Source of the DNA: Terasakiella sp033100395
GTDB taxonomy: Bacteria > Pseudomonadota > Alphaproteobacteria > Rhodospirillales > Terasakiellaceae
Length of the DNA stretch: 64,000 bases
NCBI RefSeq assembly: GCF_033100395.1
Contig: NZ_JAWLVJ010000016.1
Span: forward strand, 1-64,000
Direction: 5' to 3'
Shown piece by piece: positions 47,301 through 54,057 of this stretch. How positions within the stretch are numbered: the stretch's first letter is position 1; every line of letters starts with the position of its first letter. The notes under the pieces were generated by a model, which saw only the letters and a program-made list of their open reading frames with translations, was not told where the DNA came from and ran no database searches. The translations under genes were made by a program, and so were the position numbers.

Positions 47301-47659
47301 CAATTGACGGCGGCGCGGGCAATGACCGGATCACCGGGACCGACGGTGATGACCTCATCATCGGTGGGGCAGGCAACGATCGACTGGATGGCGGCGAAGG
47401 CAATGATATCTTCCACTTCGGTGAAGGGTCCGGCAATGACATTGTTGATGGCGGTGAAGGCTGGATGGATACAGTTGAACTGATCAACGAAGATGGTACA
47501 GCAGTAAGCGAAGACGACTGGACGATCGAATTATCATCCGGTTCTATCGAAGAACAGGCCGAAGGTTACATGGAATTATCCAACGATGCAGAAGGCACCA
47601 TCACATTTGCCGACGGCAGCGAACTGACCTTCGACGGTGTAGAACGATTCGAATGGTAA
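41318..47659 (+). CDS. Giant RTX adhesin 1 with LamG-like and cadherin-like domains
   Basis: A 2113-residue acidic protein, predicted type I secretion substrate and calcium-binding surface adhesin. The N-terminal motif QGTKSSIEMFDL is shared with the next adhesin. Then come cadherin-like domains (about 205-490), two LamG/concanavalin-like domains (about 500-690 and 845-1035, each with HTITAVFTDGDVHSNKLYI), another cadherin-like domain, and seven 108-residue repeats holding an RTX block (about 1240-2040). The C-terminus ends FDGVERFEW. ATG 41318 is chosen, with GGAG 6 nt upstream; TTG 41306 is in frame. The secretion operon is divergent from it. A terminator follows. Confidence 0.9.
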   Translation: MATGQGTKSSIEMFDLHSESGEQTLSEQTVVINKVDVENETDMALQNAHMGSEDVRHSRETQYVRSGGLTEEKNIDDFQRYSVSVDEDALADAADSDKLAAISFDLGVAATQGQDKLVLRDLPDGTKISHGKIQDDGTVIVSPEEAEQLVILVDPTQIVDFQIFVDVVPAEAPVQEEEAEEETVEVTSEEVIEEVFQNTGPEIDGELAFSMNEDGTFTITEDDLLANASDADGHALAVSDLVVNDGVLVDNNDGTWTFTPDENFNGDVELTYTVSDGFDTVEAKANIEVAAVNDAAEVSGDTNFTMDEDGTITLTPEQLLANASDVEGDDLTVSNVAANGGTITENENGTWTYEPAADFNGSIDLTYDISDGTATTSAGGTITVDAVNDTLEVSGSTSFNMNEDGTLTITEEQLLANTTDVDGDDLSVSGLTANGGTLTDNNDGTWTFEPTEEFSGTIDLSYNVSDGTDTIATSGSINVAAVNDGPTAVDDQIQEVTSTALSMNGATKLNATSIVDDPSTGDQVTVSFDMKWDGSNSVMPGGFDTYDLWFYDGKFGFNTGNGDIFGIADTSDLSGEWHTITAVFTDGDVHSNKLYIDGVEQDLSQVRNSPNNGRADISEEFNIGGWGRGNGYEFKGEIDNVQLHDHGLTTDEVSEVATGGVVENGLVAHYDFEGDSAVTDQSGNGNDLSVVRGSVQTVEVSREITTTSADGGISFDQSALLANDSDIEGDSFTLTDIVIDDADLGTVSLSENGTITYNPSDSMDSLARGETQEVSFTYTITDDEGAESTATATITVTGTDDAPVLVDESHTIDADNDGTILSGNVLANDSDVDDGSSFTIIGAGMEKTLDMDGSSQVTTTSIVDSASTGDQVTVSFDINWDGTNSVMPGGFDTYDLWFYNGNFGFNTGNGDIFGISDTSDLSDGWHTITAVFTDGDVHSNKLYIDGVEQDLSQVRNSPNNSRADITEEFNLGGWGRGNGYEFSGEMDNVQLHDHALSADEVAAVNNGEVVTDGLVAHYDFEGNAPLTDKSGNGNDATVGHGNPQFPQQSGAEVDGTTVIEGDYGTLTIQPDGSYTYDLNESDPDVLALGEGDSAIETFNINVVENQSGVTGTEKINITVNGTNEGPVVSEATSFSVNNDQTIVITEAQLLENASDVDGDTLTISNLSADGGTLTDNGDGTWTYDPVDGYEGNVNISYDVSDGTETVAASGVINVEPEQINTITGTSRSETLRGTADDDMIIANEGNDNVRGGDGADTIIGGTGNDNLYGDAGDDTFLVNEGDGADDFYGGEGTDKVISEDGSGVTIDAHFQTSNSIEEIDANGGSVRGDASSQVLDFSETTLTDVDSIDGGAGNDRITGSAADDTIAGGTGNDDLFGGAGDDTFVVNDGDGADDFFGGEGTDKVVSEDGSGITIDGHMREQNSIEEMDANGGAINGDASSQILDFTNTTLTDVDSIDGGAGNDRIYGAASDDTIVGGTGNDDLYGNAGNDTFLVKEGDGADDFFGGDGTDKVVSTDGSGVTIDGHIREQNSIEEIDANGGAVRGDASSQIMDFTNTTLTDVDSIDGGAGNDRIYGSDGDDIIVGGTGNDDLYGGGGDDTFLINEGDGVNDFFGGEGTDKVISEDGHGVDIDGHFQATNSIEEIDAGGNSVRGDASSQVMDFSETTLTDVTSIDGGAGNDRITGSTADDTIVGGTGNDDLYGNAGNDTFLVKEGDGADDFFGGEGVDKVVSTDGSGVTIDGHIREQNSIEEIDANGGGISGDASSQIMDFTNTTLTDVDSIDGGAGNDRIYGSASDDTIIGGTGNDDLYGGDGNDTFLVKDGDGVDDFFGGDGTDKVVSTDGSSINIDGHFRTTNSIEEIDAGGNSVSGDASSQILDFSETTLTDVTSIDGGAGNDRITGTDGDDTIVGGTGNDDLYGGAGNDTFLVNEGDGVDDFFGGEGTDKVISEDGSGVNIDGHFRTSNSIEEIDANGGNVSGDASSQIMDFSETTLTDVAAIDGGAGNDRITGTDGDDLIIGGAGNDRLDGGEGNDIFHFGEGSGNDIVDGGEGWMDTVELINEDGTAVSEDDWTIELSSGSIEEQAEGYMELSNDAEGTITFADGSELTFDGVERFEW
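45037..47340 (+). repeat. Seven tandem 324-bp (108-residue) RTX composite repeats
   Basis: The anchor IDGGAGNDRI recurs at about 45361, 45685, 46009, 46333, 46657, 46981 and 47305, a constant 324-bp period. Each unit has one RTX block (GGTGNDDLYG), a FFGGEGTDKV turn, a GHxREQNSIEEIDA or GHFRTSNSIEEIDA strand region and GDASSQIxDF. Two unit subtypes are seen: REQNSIEE with FTNTTL, and T/SNSIEE with FSETTL. This suggests growth by unequal exchange. Confidence 0.85.
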
Positions 47660-47683
47660 TACGATAGCATTAGTCAACTTGTG

Positions 47684-47719
47684 AAAAACGGCGTAGAGTT
47701 CTGTATTTGCGCCGTTTTT
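47684..47719 (+). terminator. Terminator of giant adhesin 1
   Basis: AAAAACGGCG (47684-47693) and CGCCGTTTTT (47710-47719) form a perfect 10-bp stem with a 16-nt loop. The right arm itself ends in T5. Confidence 0.7.
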
Positions 47720-47774
47720 CGCATCTAATCCGATTCGTTTTTGCCTTAGACATCTCTCATGCACAAACCACCTC

Positions 47775-47841
47775 AATTACGTATATATCCGTAATACTTT
47801 TCTTATTTTAATGAAAATAGAAAATATTAAATAATCCTATT
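47775..47841 (+). promoter_or_regulatory. Conserved 67-bp promoter block, copy 2
   Basis: This is the counterpart of 41067-41133: AATTACGTA, CC core, TAATACTTTTC, TGAAAATA, and TAATCCTATT at offset 57. Being present behind the terminator of the first adhesin, it indicates that the second adhesin has its own promoter. The ATG is 124 nt beyond its end. The rest of the 306-nt intergenic region holds only the terminator. Confidence 0.55.
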
Positions 47842-47965
47842 TGCAAACCCTTTTGAAATCTGCGGTTTAACGCCTTCAATCGTGCTAAATTAGGACAAAT
47901 TTTAATCAGTTTCGACTTCCTGTGGCAGGGCGACAAAGTCGTAGATTTATACGGTGGATATTAAC

Positions 47966-50900
47966 ATGGCAAATGAACAAGGCACCAAAAGCAGTATTGA
48001 GATGTTCGATCTCGATAATATGGGCAACGAAGAAGGACTTTCCGATCAGATCTTTGTGATCAATGATTTTGACATTGAACAGGAAAGTGACCTCACGCTT
48101 CAGTCCACCCATATTGCCAGTGACAAGAACAAAGCCGCACAAGCTGAAGGTGCTGCACTTGGTCAAGGTGTTCAGTTCAATGATGAAACTGTTGAACTCA
48201 GCCGTCTGCAACTGACTGTATCCGACGAAGATTTACAAACAGCTGCGGACAACGGGCAGATCGCCCTTTTGCGTGTTAACCTTGCCGACTTTGTACAGGA
48301 TGGCACAGAACCCACCATCCCTAACCTGCCAGAAGGATCGCGTTCTTTCCCAACTGAAAACCCGGAAGAAGTGATCATTGCCATTGATCCCACCGAAATC
48401 ACGTCTTTCCAAATTCAAATCGATATTGTTCCTGTTATTGAGACACCGGAAACGATTGAAACCCAGTCAGACGAAACCACTCAAACCGCGACACTTGACG
48501 AAGAAGTAAGCGAAGATGATGGCGACACAGCTGCCAATGCCGCCCCCATCGTCAGTGAAGAAACCGACTTCAGCTTGAATGAAGATGGCACGATCACTAT
48601 CACTGAAGAACAGCTGCTGGCCAATTCCTCTGATGCGGATGGTGATGAACTGTCGGTCAGCAACCTCACTGTCAACGGTGGTACCCTCACAGATAATAAT
48701 GATGGAACATGGACGTTCGAACCGGATGAAAACTTCAACGGTGATATTGATCTGTCCTATGACGTATCTGACGGTACCGCAACGGTTTCAACAGGCGGCA
48801 CCATCACAGTAGAAGCCGTAAATGATGCAGCTGAAGTATCCGGTCCAACTTCTTTTGACGGAACCGAAGACAATTCCATCGTCCTCACCCAAGAAGACCT
48901 TCTGGCCAATGCAAGCGATGTTGAAGGCGATGATCTGTCCGTTCAAAACCTTGCTGCAGATTCCGGTAGCCTCACGGACAATGGCGATGGCACCTGGACT
49001 TTCACACCGGATGAGAACTTCAACGGCGATGTCAATCTGACCTATGATGTCTCAGACGGCACAACGACAACCGCAGCCACAGGTACAATTGAAGTTGAAG
49101 AAGTCAACGATGCCGCTGTTGTTGACGGCGAAGTTGAATTTGACGTCAGCGAAGACGGCACCATTACGTTCTCCGAAGCAGACCTGCTGGCCAACGCCAG
49201 TGACGTCGATGGCGACAACCTGTCCATTGCCAATCTGTCCGTCGATGATGGCACCCTGACCGACAATGGCAACGGCACATGGACCTTCACCCCAGACGAA
49301 AACTTCAACGGTGAAGTCAACCTTTCTTACGATGTCTCTGATGGCACGGTGGAAACAGACGCCGCTGGCACCATTGATGTCGCCGCTGTGAACGATGCAG
49401 CCAACGTCTCCGGTGATACAAGCTTCTCCATGAACGAAGACGGCACCATCACAATCACAGAAGAGCAGCTCTTAGCCAACTCTTCTGACGTCGATGGTGA
49501 TGACCTGTCCGTTCAGAACCTGTCGGCCGATGGCGGAACCCTCACTGATAACGGCAACGGCACTTGGACGTTCGAACCTGCCGATGACTTCAACGGTGAC
49601 ATTGATCTGTCCTATGATGTGTCTGATGGCACAACCACCACTGAAGCAGGCGGTACCGTTACTGTGAATGCAGTCAACGACGGTCCTGAAGTCTCCGGTG
49701 ACACAAGCTTCTCCATGAACGAAGACGGCACCATCACCATTACAGAAGAACAGCTTCTGGCGAACGCATCTGATGTAGATGGCGACGATCTGTCCGTTCA
49801 GAACCTGTCTGCAGACGGTGGTACCCTCACTGACAATGGCAACGGCACCTGGACGTTCGAACCTGCTGATGACTTCAACGGTGACATTGATCTGTCCTAT
49901 GACGTTTCTGATGGCACAACCACCACAGAGGCTGGCGGCACAGTTACTGTGAATGCAATCAATGATGGTCCTGAAGTCTCCGGTGACACAAGCTTCACCA
50001 TGAATGAAGACGGCACCATCACCATTACAGAAGAGCAACTCTTAGCCAACTCTTCTGACGTCGATGGCGATGACCTGTCTGTGCAGAACCTGTCGGCCGA
50101 TGGCGGCACCCTCACAGACAATGGCAACGGCACATGGACGTTTGAACCTGCGGATGATTTCAACGGTGACATTGATCTGTCNNNNCTCTTAGCCAACTCT
50201 TCTGACGTCGATGGCGATGACCTGTCTGTGCAGAACCTGTCGGCCGATGGCGGCACCCTCACAGACAATGGCAACGGCACATGGACGTTTGAACCTGCGG
50301 ATGATTTCAACGGTGACATTGATCTGTCCTATGACGTGTCTGACGGCACAACCACCACGGAAGCTGGCGGCACGGTGACTGTTGCAGCCGTGAACGACGG
50401 TCCTGAAGTATCCGGTGACACAAGCTTCTCTATGAACGAAGACGGCACCATCACAATCACAGAAGAGCAGCTCTTAGCCAACTCTTCTGACGTCGATGGC
50501 GATGACCTGTCTGTGCAGATCCTGTCGGCCGATGGCGGCACCCTCACAGACAATGGCAACGGCACATGGACGTTTGAACCTGCGGATGATTTCAACGGTG
50601 ACATTGATCTGTCCTATGATGTGTCTGATGGCACAACCACCACGGAAGCTGGCGGCACGGTGACTGTTGCAGCCGTGAACGACGGTCCTGAAGTATCCGG
50701 TGATACAAGCTTCTCCATGAACGAAGACGGCACCATCACAATCACAGAAGAACAGCTCTTAGCCAACTCTTCTGACGTCGATGGTGATGACCTGTCCGTT
50801 CAGAACCTGTCGGCCGATGGCGGCACTCTCACTGACAATGGCAACGGCACGTGGACGTTTGAACCGGCTGACGATTTTAGTGGCAGTATTGATCTGTCTT

Positions 50901-53389
50901 ATGATGTCTCAGACGGCACAACCACCACAGAGGCTGGCGGTTCGGTCACCGTTGACGGCGTTGCGGATGAAGCGACATTGAGCCTGAGCGTTGGCACGCC
51001 AACCAGCTATACAGTTGCGGGTGATGATGGCGAGAGCGGCACCATTACGGTCAATAATTACGATAACACCGACGGCGTAACGATTACAGGTACAGACAAT
51101 GGCTCTGAAAACGCCAACAATGTGACTGAAATTCGAGGCGGTCTGGGTGTTGAAGGCAGCCGAGGCAGCTATGGGATTGACAACAATGAACAGCTGACCA
51201 TCACCTTTGATGATGACATGTCTTCCGGCAGCATCACATTCGGTAGCTTCCAGTCGGGTGATTCAGGGAATTACACCCTATACAAAGACGGTCAGGAAGT
51301 TGGTTCCGGCAGCCTGAGTGGCAGTGGCAGCAGTTCCAGTGCCCGTCAAACCGTTGAGATTGACGGCAATGGTCAGGGCTTTGACCAGATCGTCATAGAT
51401 GGCGATAGCGGCACCTTTATGATTGAGGAAATTGAATATACACAGGCGGGTGAAGGCACCACCTATCAGGACTTCCCAATCAACCTGAGTGCTTCACAGG
51501 GTGACAGCGATAATTCTGAAACGCTTTCTGATGTCACGCTGTCGGAAATTCCAGACGGCGCAATTCTGCTGGTCGATGGCCAGGCAGTCACCGTTACTGA
51601 TGGGTCTGCTGATATTTCCACAGGCGATTTGAGTGATGTTGTTCTGCGTGTACCAGAAGGCACAGCGGACTTTGACCTTGATGCGTCCATCACATCGACT
51701 GAAAATGGAACAAGTGAAACAACAAATGCTACCGTTTCAATTTCAATGCCTGAAGAAGAAAATGCAGCAGCGACAGTCAGCGAAGACACCAGCTTTGAGA
51801 TGGATGAAGATACAACCATCACCATAACCGAAGCACAACTGCTTGAAAATGCCAGTGATGCAGATGGGGACAGCCTGTCTGTTGAAAATCTGGAAGCAGA
51901 AGGTGGAACACTGACGGATAATGGCGACGGCACCTGGTCCTTCACACCAGATGTGGATTTCTATGGTGACATTGATCTGTCCTATGATGTGTCTGACGGG
52001 ACAACCACAACAGAAGCATCTGGCACAATTACCGTTGACAATGTCGTTGAAACTGCTGTTTCCGAAGGCTCTGGCGATAGCTCAGGTGGTAAGAGTGACA
52101 GCTCCGGTGGCAAGGGCAAAGGTGACAGCTCTGGTGGTAAAGGAAAAGGCGATAGCTCCGGTGGCAAGGGCAAAGGCGACAGCTCTGGCGGCAAAGGAAA
52201 AGGCGATAGCTCTGGCGGCAAAGGAAAAGGCGATAGCTCCGGTGGCAAAGGCAAAGGAGACGATAGTTCCGGTGGCAAGGTTGTCGAAATTGATGATGCC
52301 GAAAAAGAAGGTGTCAACAACGACGATTACCGGATTGCAGCCGATGCCGAAGACGATATGGGCGGCAGCAAGGCCTTCACCAAAGCATCCGGCAGCAGCA
52401 AAAATGATGACATCGACGGTGCCAGCAAAGCTTACAAAACTGGCGGCGATGAACTCTACAACGGTAAAGACGGCAACGATGTTCTAGGCGATAGCGGCAA
52501 CAACTACGGTGATGACCTTATGTTGGGCGGCGAAGACGATGACATCGTCTATGGCGGGTCCGGCAATGACGTCATGTATGGTGACAGTGGAGACAATCTG
52601 GATGCCAGCACCGATGCAGCCACTGGTGATGGAAACGACACATTGGATGGCGGGTCCGGCAATGACGAGATTTACGGCGAAGGCGGTGATGACGTTATTG
52701 ATGGCGGGTCCGGCAATGACTTCCTTGTTGGCGGGTCCGGCAATGACACCATGGATGGTGGCGTGAACAATGACGAACTGCATGGTGGTTCCGGTCACGA
52801 TACCCTGACAGGTGACAGCGGCAATGACGAACTTTACGGCGGGTCTGGTAACGATACGCTGGATGGCGGTGTCAATAACGATACGCTGGACGGCGGAACA
52901 GGCAACGATAACCTGGATGGCGGCGGTAACAACGACGTGCTGATGGGTGGTGCCGGTGATGACACGCTTGATGGCGGCACAGGCAACGATACGCTTGAAG
53001 GCGGCGACGGCAACGATGTCCTTAGAGGCGGCGACGGTTGGGGCAATGACACCCTGACAGGCGGCGACGGCGATGACACCTTCTTCGGTGGCGAAGGCAA
53101 CGACACCATGGACGGCGGGGCTGGTGATGACCTGTTCTACTTCGGTGAAGGGTCCGGTGATGACGTGGTCGACGGCGGCGATGGCGCAGGCTGGATGGAT
53201 ACGGTCTATCTGCAAAACGAAGACGGTTCTGCCGTCAACGAAGATGACTGGACCATCGAACTTGAAAGCGGCACCATCGAAGAACAGGCCGATGGATATA
53301 TCGAACTGTCCGAAGATGCCGAAGGAACGATCACTTTCTCTGATGGCAGTGAGCTCGACTTCGACAGTATCGACAGATTTGAATGGTAA
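47966..53389 (+). CDS. Giant RTX adhesin 2 with cadherin-like repeats (contains assembly gap)
   Basis: About 1807 residues as assembled. The N-terminus has the same QGTKSSIEMFDL motif as adhesin 1. A row of cadherin-like repeats (about 200-1000), several nearly identical at 95 residues, is followed by a two-domain module shared with the FecR adhesin (about 1005-1260), one more cadherin-like domain, a basic GDSSGGKGK linker (about 1370-1435), many RTX nonapeptides (GGSGNDxLxG, about 1500-1730), and a C-terminal signal ending FDSIDRFEW. ATG 47966 has GGTGGA upstream; a GTG at 47954 is in frame. Four Ns at 50182-50185 lie inside the repeats, so true length is uncertain. It is probably exported by the divergent secretion operon. 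Confidence 0.9.
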   Translation: MANEQGTKSSIEMFDLDNMGNEEGLSDQIFVINDFDIEQESDLTLQSTHIASDKNKAAQAEGAALGQGVQFNDETVELSRLQLTVSDEDLQTAADNGQIALLRVNLADFVQDGTEPTIPNLPEGSRSFPTENPEEVIIAIDPTEITSFQIQIDIVPVIETPETIETQSDETTQTATLDEEVSEDDGDTAANAAPIVSEETDFSLNEDGTITITEEQLLANSSDADGDELSVSNLTVNGGTLTDNNDGTWTFEPDENFNGDIDLSYDVSDGTATVSTGGTITVEAVNDAAEVSGPTSFDGTEDNSIVLTQEDLLANASDVEGDDLSVQNLAADSGSLTDNGDGTWTFTPDENFNGDVNLTYDVSDGTTTTAATGTIEVEEVNDAAVVDGEVEFDVSEDGTITFSEADLLANASDVDGDNLSIANLSVDDGTLTDNGNGTWTFTPDENFNGEVNLSYDVSDGTVETDAAGTIDVAAVNDAANVSGDTSFSMNEDGTITITEEQLLANSSDVDGDDLSVQNLSADGGTLTDNGNGTWTFEPADDFNGDIDLSYDVSDGTTTTEAGGTVTVNAVNDGPEVSGDTSFSMNEDGTITITEEQLLANASDVDGDDLSVQNLSADGGTLTDNGNGTWTFEPADDFNGDIDLSYDVSDGTTTTEAGGTVTVNAINDGPEVSGDTSFTMNEDGTITITEEQLLANSSDVDGDDLSVQNLSADGGTLTDNGNGTWTFEPADDFNGDIDLXXLLANSSDVDGDDLSVQNLSADGGTLTDNGNGTWTFEPADDFNGDIDLSYDVSDGTTTTEAGGTVTVAAVNDGPEVSGDTSFSMNEDGTITITEEQLLANSSDVDGDDLSVQILSADGGTLTDNGNGTWTFEPADDFNGDIDLSYDVSDGTTTTEAGGTVTVAAVNDGPEVSGDTSFSMNEDGTITITEEQLLANSSDVDGDDLSVQNLSADGGTLTDNGNGTWTFEPADDFSGSIDLSYDVSDGTTTTEAGGSVTVDGVADEATLSLSVGTPTSYTVAGDDGESGTITVNNYDNTDGVTITGTDNGSENANNVTEIRGGLGVEGSRGSYGIDNNEQLTITFDDDMSSGSITFGSFQSGDSGNYTLYKDGQEVGSGSLSGSGSSSSARQTVEIDGNGQGFDQIVIDGDSGTFMIEEIEYTQAGEGTTYQDFPINLSASQGDSDNSETLSDVTLSEIPDGAILLVDGQAVTVTDGSADISTGDLSDVVLRVPEGTADFDLDASITSTENGTSETTNATVSISMPEEENAAATVSEDTSFEMDEDTTITITEAQLLENASDADGDSLSVENLEAEGGTLTDNGDGTWSFTPDVDFYGDIDLSYDVSDGTTTTEASGTITVDNVVETAVSEGSGDSSGGKSDSSGGKGKGDSSGGKGKGDSSGGKGKGDSSGGKGKGDSSGGKGKGDSSGGKGKGDDSSGGKVVEIDDAEKEGVNNDDYRIAADAEDDMGGSKAFTKASGSSKNDDIDGASKAYKTGGDELYNGKDGNDVLGDSGNNYGDDLMLGGEDDDIVYGGSGNDVMYGDSGDNLDASTDAATGDGNDTLDGGSGNDEIYGEGGDDVIDGGSGNDFLVGGSGNDTMDGGVNNDELHGGSGHDTLTGDSGNDELYGGSGNDTLDGGVNNDTLDGGTGNDNLDGGGNNDVLMGGAGDDTLDGGTGNDTLEGGDGNDVLRGGDGWGNDTLTGGDGDDTFFGGEGNDTMDGGAGDDLFYFGEGSGDDVVDGGDGAGWMDTVYLQNEDGSAVNEDDWTIELESGTIEEQADGYIELSEDAEGTITFSDGSELDFDSIDRFEW
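49406..50977 (+). repeat. Near-identical 285-bp cadherin-like repeat array
   Basis: Copies begin at 49406, 49691, 49976, 50408 and 50693; all spacings are 285 bp except across the N gap. Each encodes a 95-residue unit starting VSGDTSF and ending NDGPE. Near identity at the DNA level points to recent duplication or gene conversion. Confidence 0.85.
50182..50185. other. Four-N assembly gap inside repeats
   Basis: The 143 nt before the gap (50039-50181) are identical to the 143 nt after it (50186-50328). Removing 147 nt (one copy plus the Ns) restores the exact 285-bp period (49976 to 50261). The gap is therefore two overlapping contig ends joined artificially; the real number of repeats is unknown. 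Confidence 0.9.
52072..52280 (+). repeat. 27-bp minisatellite encoding a basic Gly/Ser/Lys linker
   Basis: About seven copies of a 27-bp unit encoding GDSSGGKGK. It lies between the last cadherin-like domain and the RTX region of adhesin 2. The positive charge is unusual in an otherwise strongly acidic protein. Confidence 0.8.
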
Positions 53390-53403
53390 CCCCTAAGCCT
53401 TGC

Positions 53404-53437
53404 GGGCGGATCACTGATTGATCCGCCCTCTTTTTTT
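53404..53437 (+). terminator. Terminator of giant adhesin 2
   Basis: GGGCGGATCA (53404-53413), loop CTGAT, TGATCCGCCC (53419-53428) and then a run of T to 53437: a textbook rho-independent terminator. Confidence 0.9.
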
Positions 53438-53507
53438 GTCTGTTGACATAAAAGCGGACAAATGGGATCAACCCGTCAGAATTATTATAGATTTTAAGGA
53501 AGAAGAC

Positions 53508-53995
53508 ATGTCACTTTGCCCCTGTGGCTCCCGCCAGGAATATATACCGTTTGTTGTGAGCCGTTTCACCGTGGGGAAGCTGCCCCGACAGCCGAAAAAC
53601 TGATGCGTTCCCGCTATAGCGCGTTTGAAAAAGGCGAGATGGCCTATCTGGAAGAAACACTGACACCAGAAAGCCGCCAGGGCTTTGATGCCGCAGAGAC
53701 TGAAAAATGGGCCAAATCAGCCATCTGGAAAAAGCTGGAAATCGGCAAAACAGAAAAAGGCCAGGAAAATGACGACACAGGTGTTGTTGAATTTCGTGCC
53801 TATTTCAAAATGGATGGTCAGCACCAGATCCACCATGAGCTCAGTCGCTTTGTAAAGACAGATGGCCGCTGGTATTATGTGGATGGGGACATGAACCCGA
53901 AACAGGAACAGCGCGTCGTCACCCTCAAGGCGGGACGAAATGATCCCTGTCCTTGCGGATCAGGCAAAAAATTCAAAAAATGCTGTGGCGCATAG
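53508..53995 (+). pseudogene. ychJ: YchJ-like SEC-C domain protein, frameshifted near the start
   Basis: The expected product is a UPF0225/YchJ protein of about 161 residues with a Cys-rich SEC-C motif at each end and an NTF2-like middle. ATG 53508 with AAGGA upstream opens MSLCPCGSRQEY, then the frame fails at TATATA (53541-53546). Dropping one TA joins it to the other frame, VCCEPFHRGEAAPTAEKLM, which runs to the C-terminal NDPCPCGSGKKFKKCCGA. A 2-bp slip in a TA run explains everything. It may be a real inactivating mutation or a sequencing error; the rest of the frame is intact with no further stops, which favours an error or a very recent event. Confidence 0.75.
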
Positions 53996-54057
53996 CCTAA
54001 GTCACTATATACTTATGTAGCAACTACAAAGATATAAGAGCAAAGGGGATACGAACC

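Noticed and set aside
49406..50977. Regular repeats suggesting a CRISPR array
   Set aside because: The period is 285 bp, all repeats are coding and in frame, and there are no short repeats with unique spacers or cas genes.
53516..53603. A separate small gene starting at 53516 (MPLWLPPG)
   Set aside because: The real start is ATG 53508 in another frame with the CPCGS motif; the 53516 start is an artefact of the frameshift.
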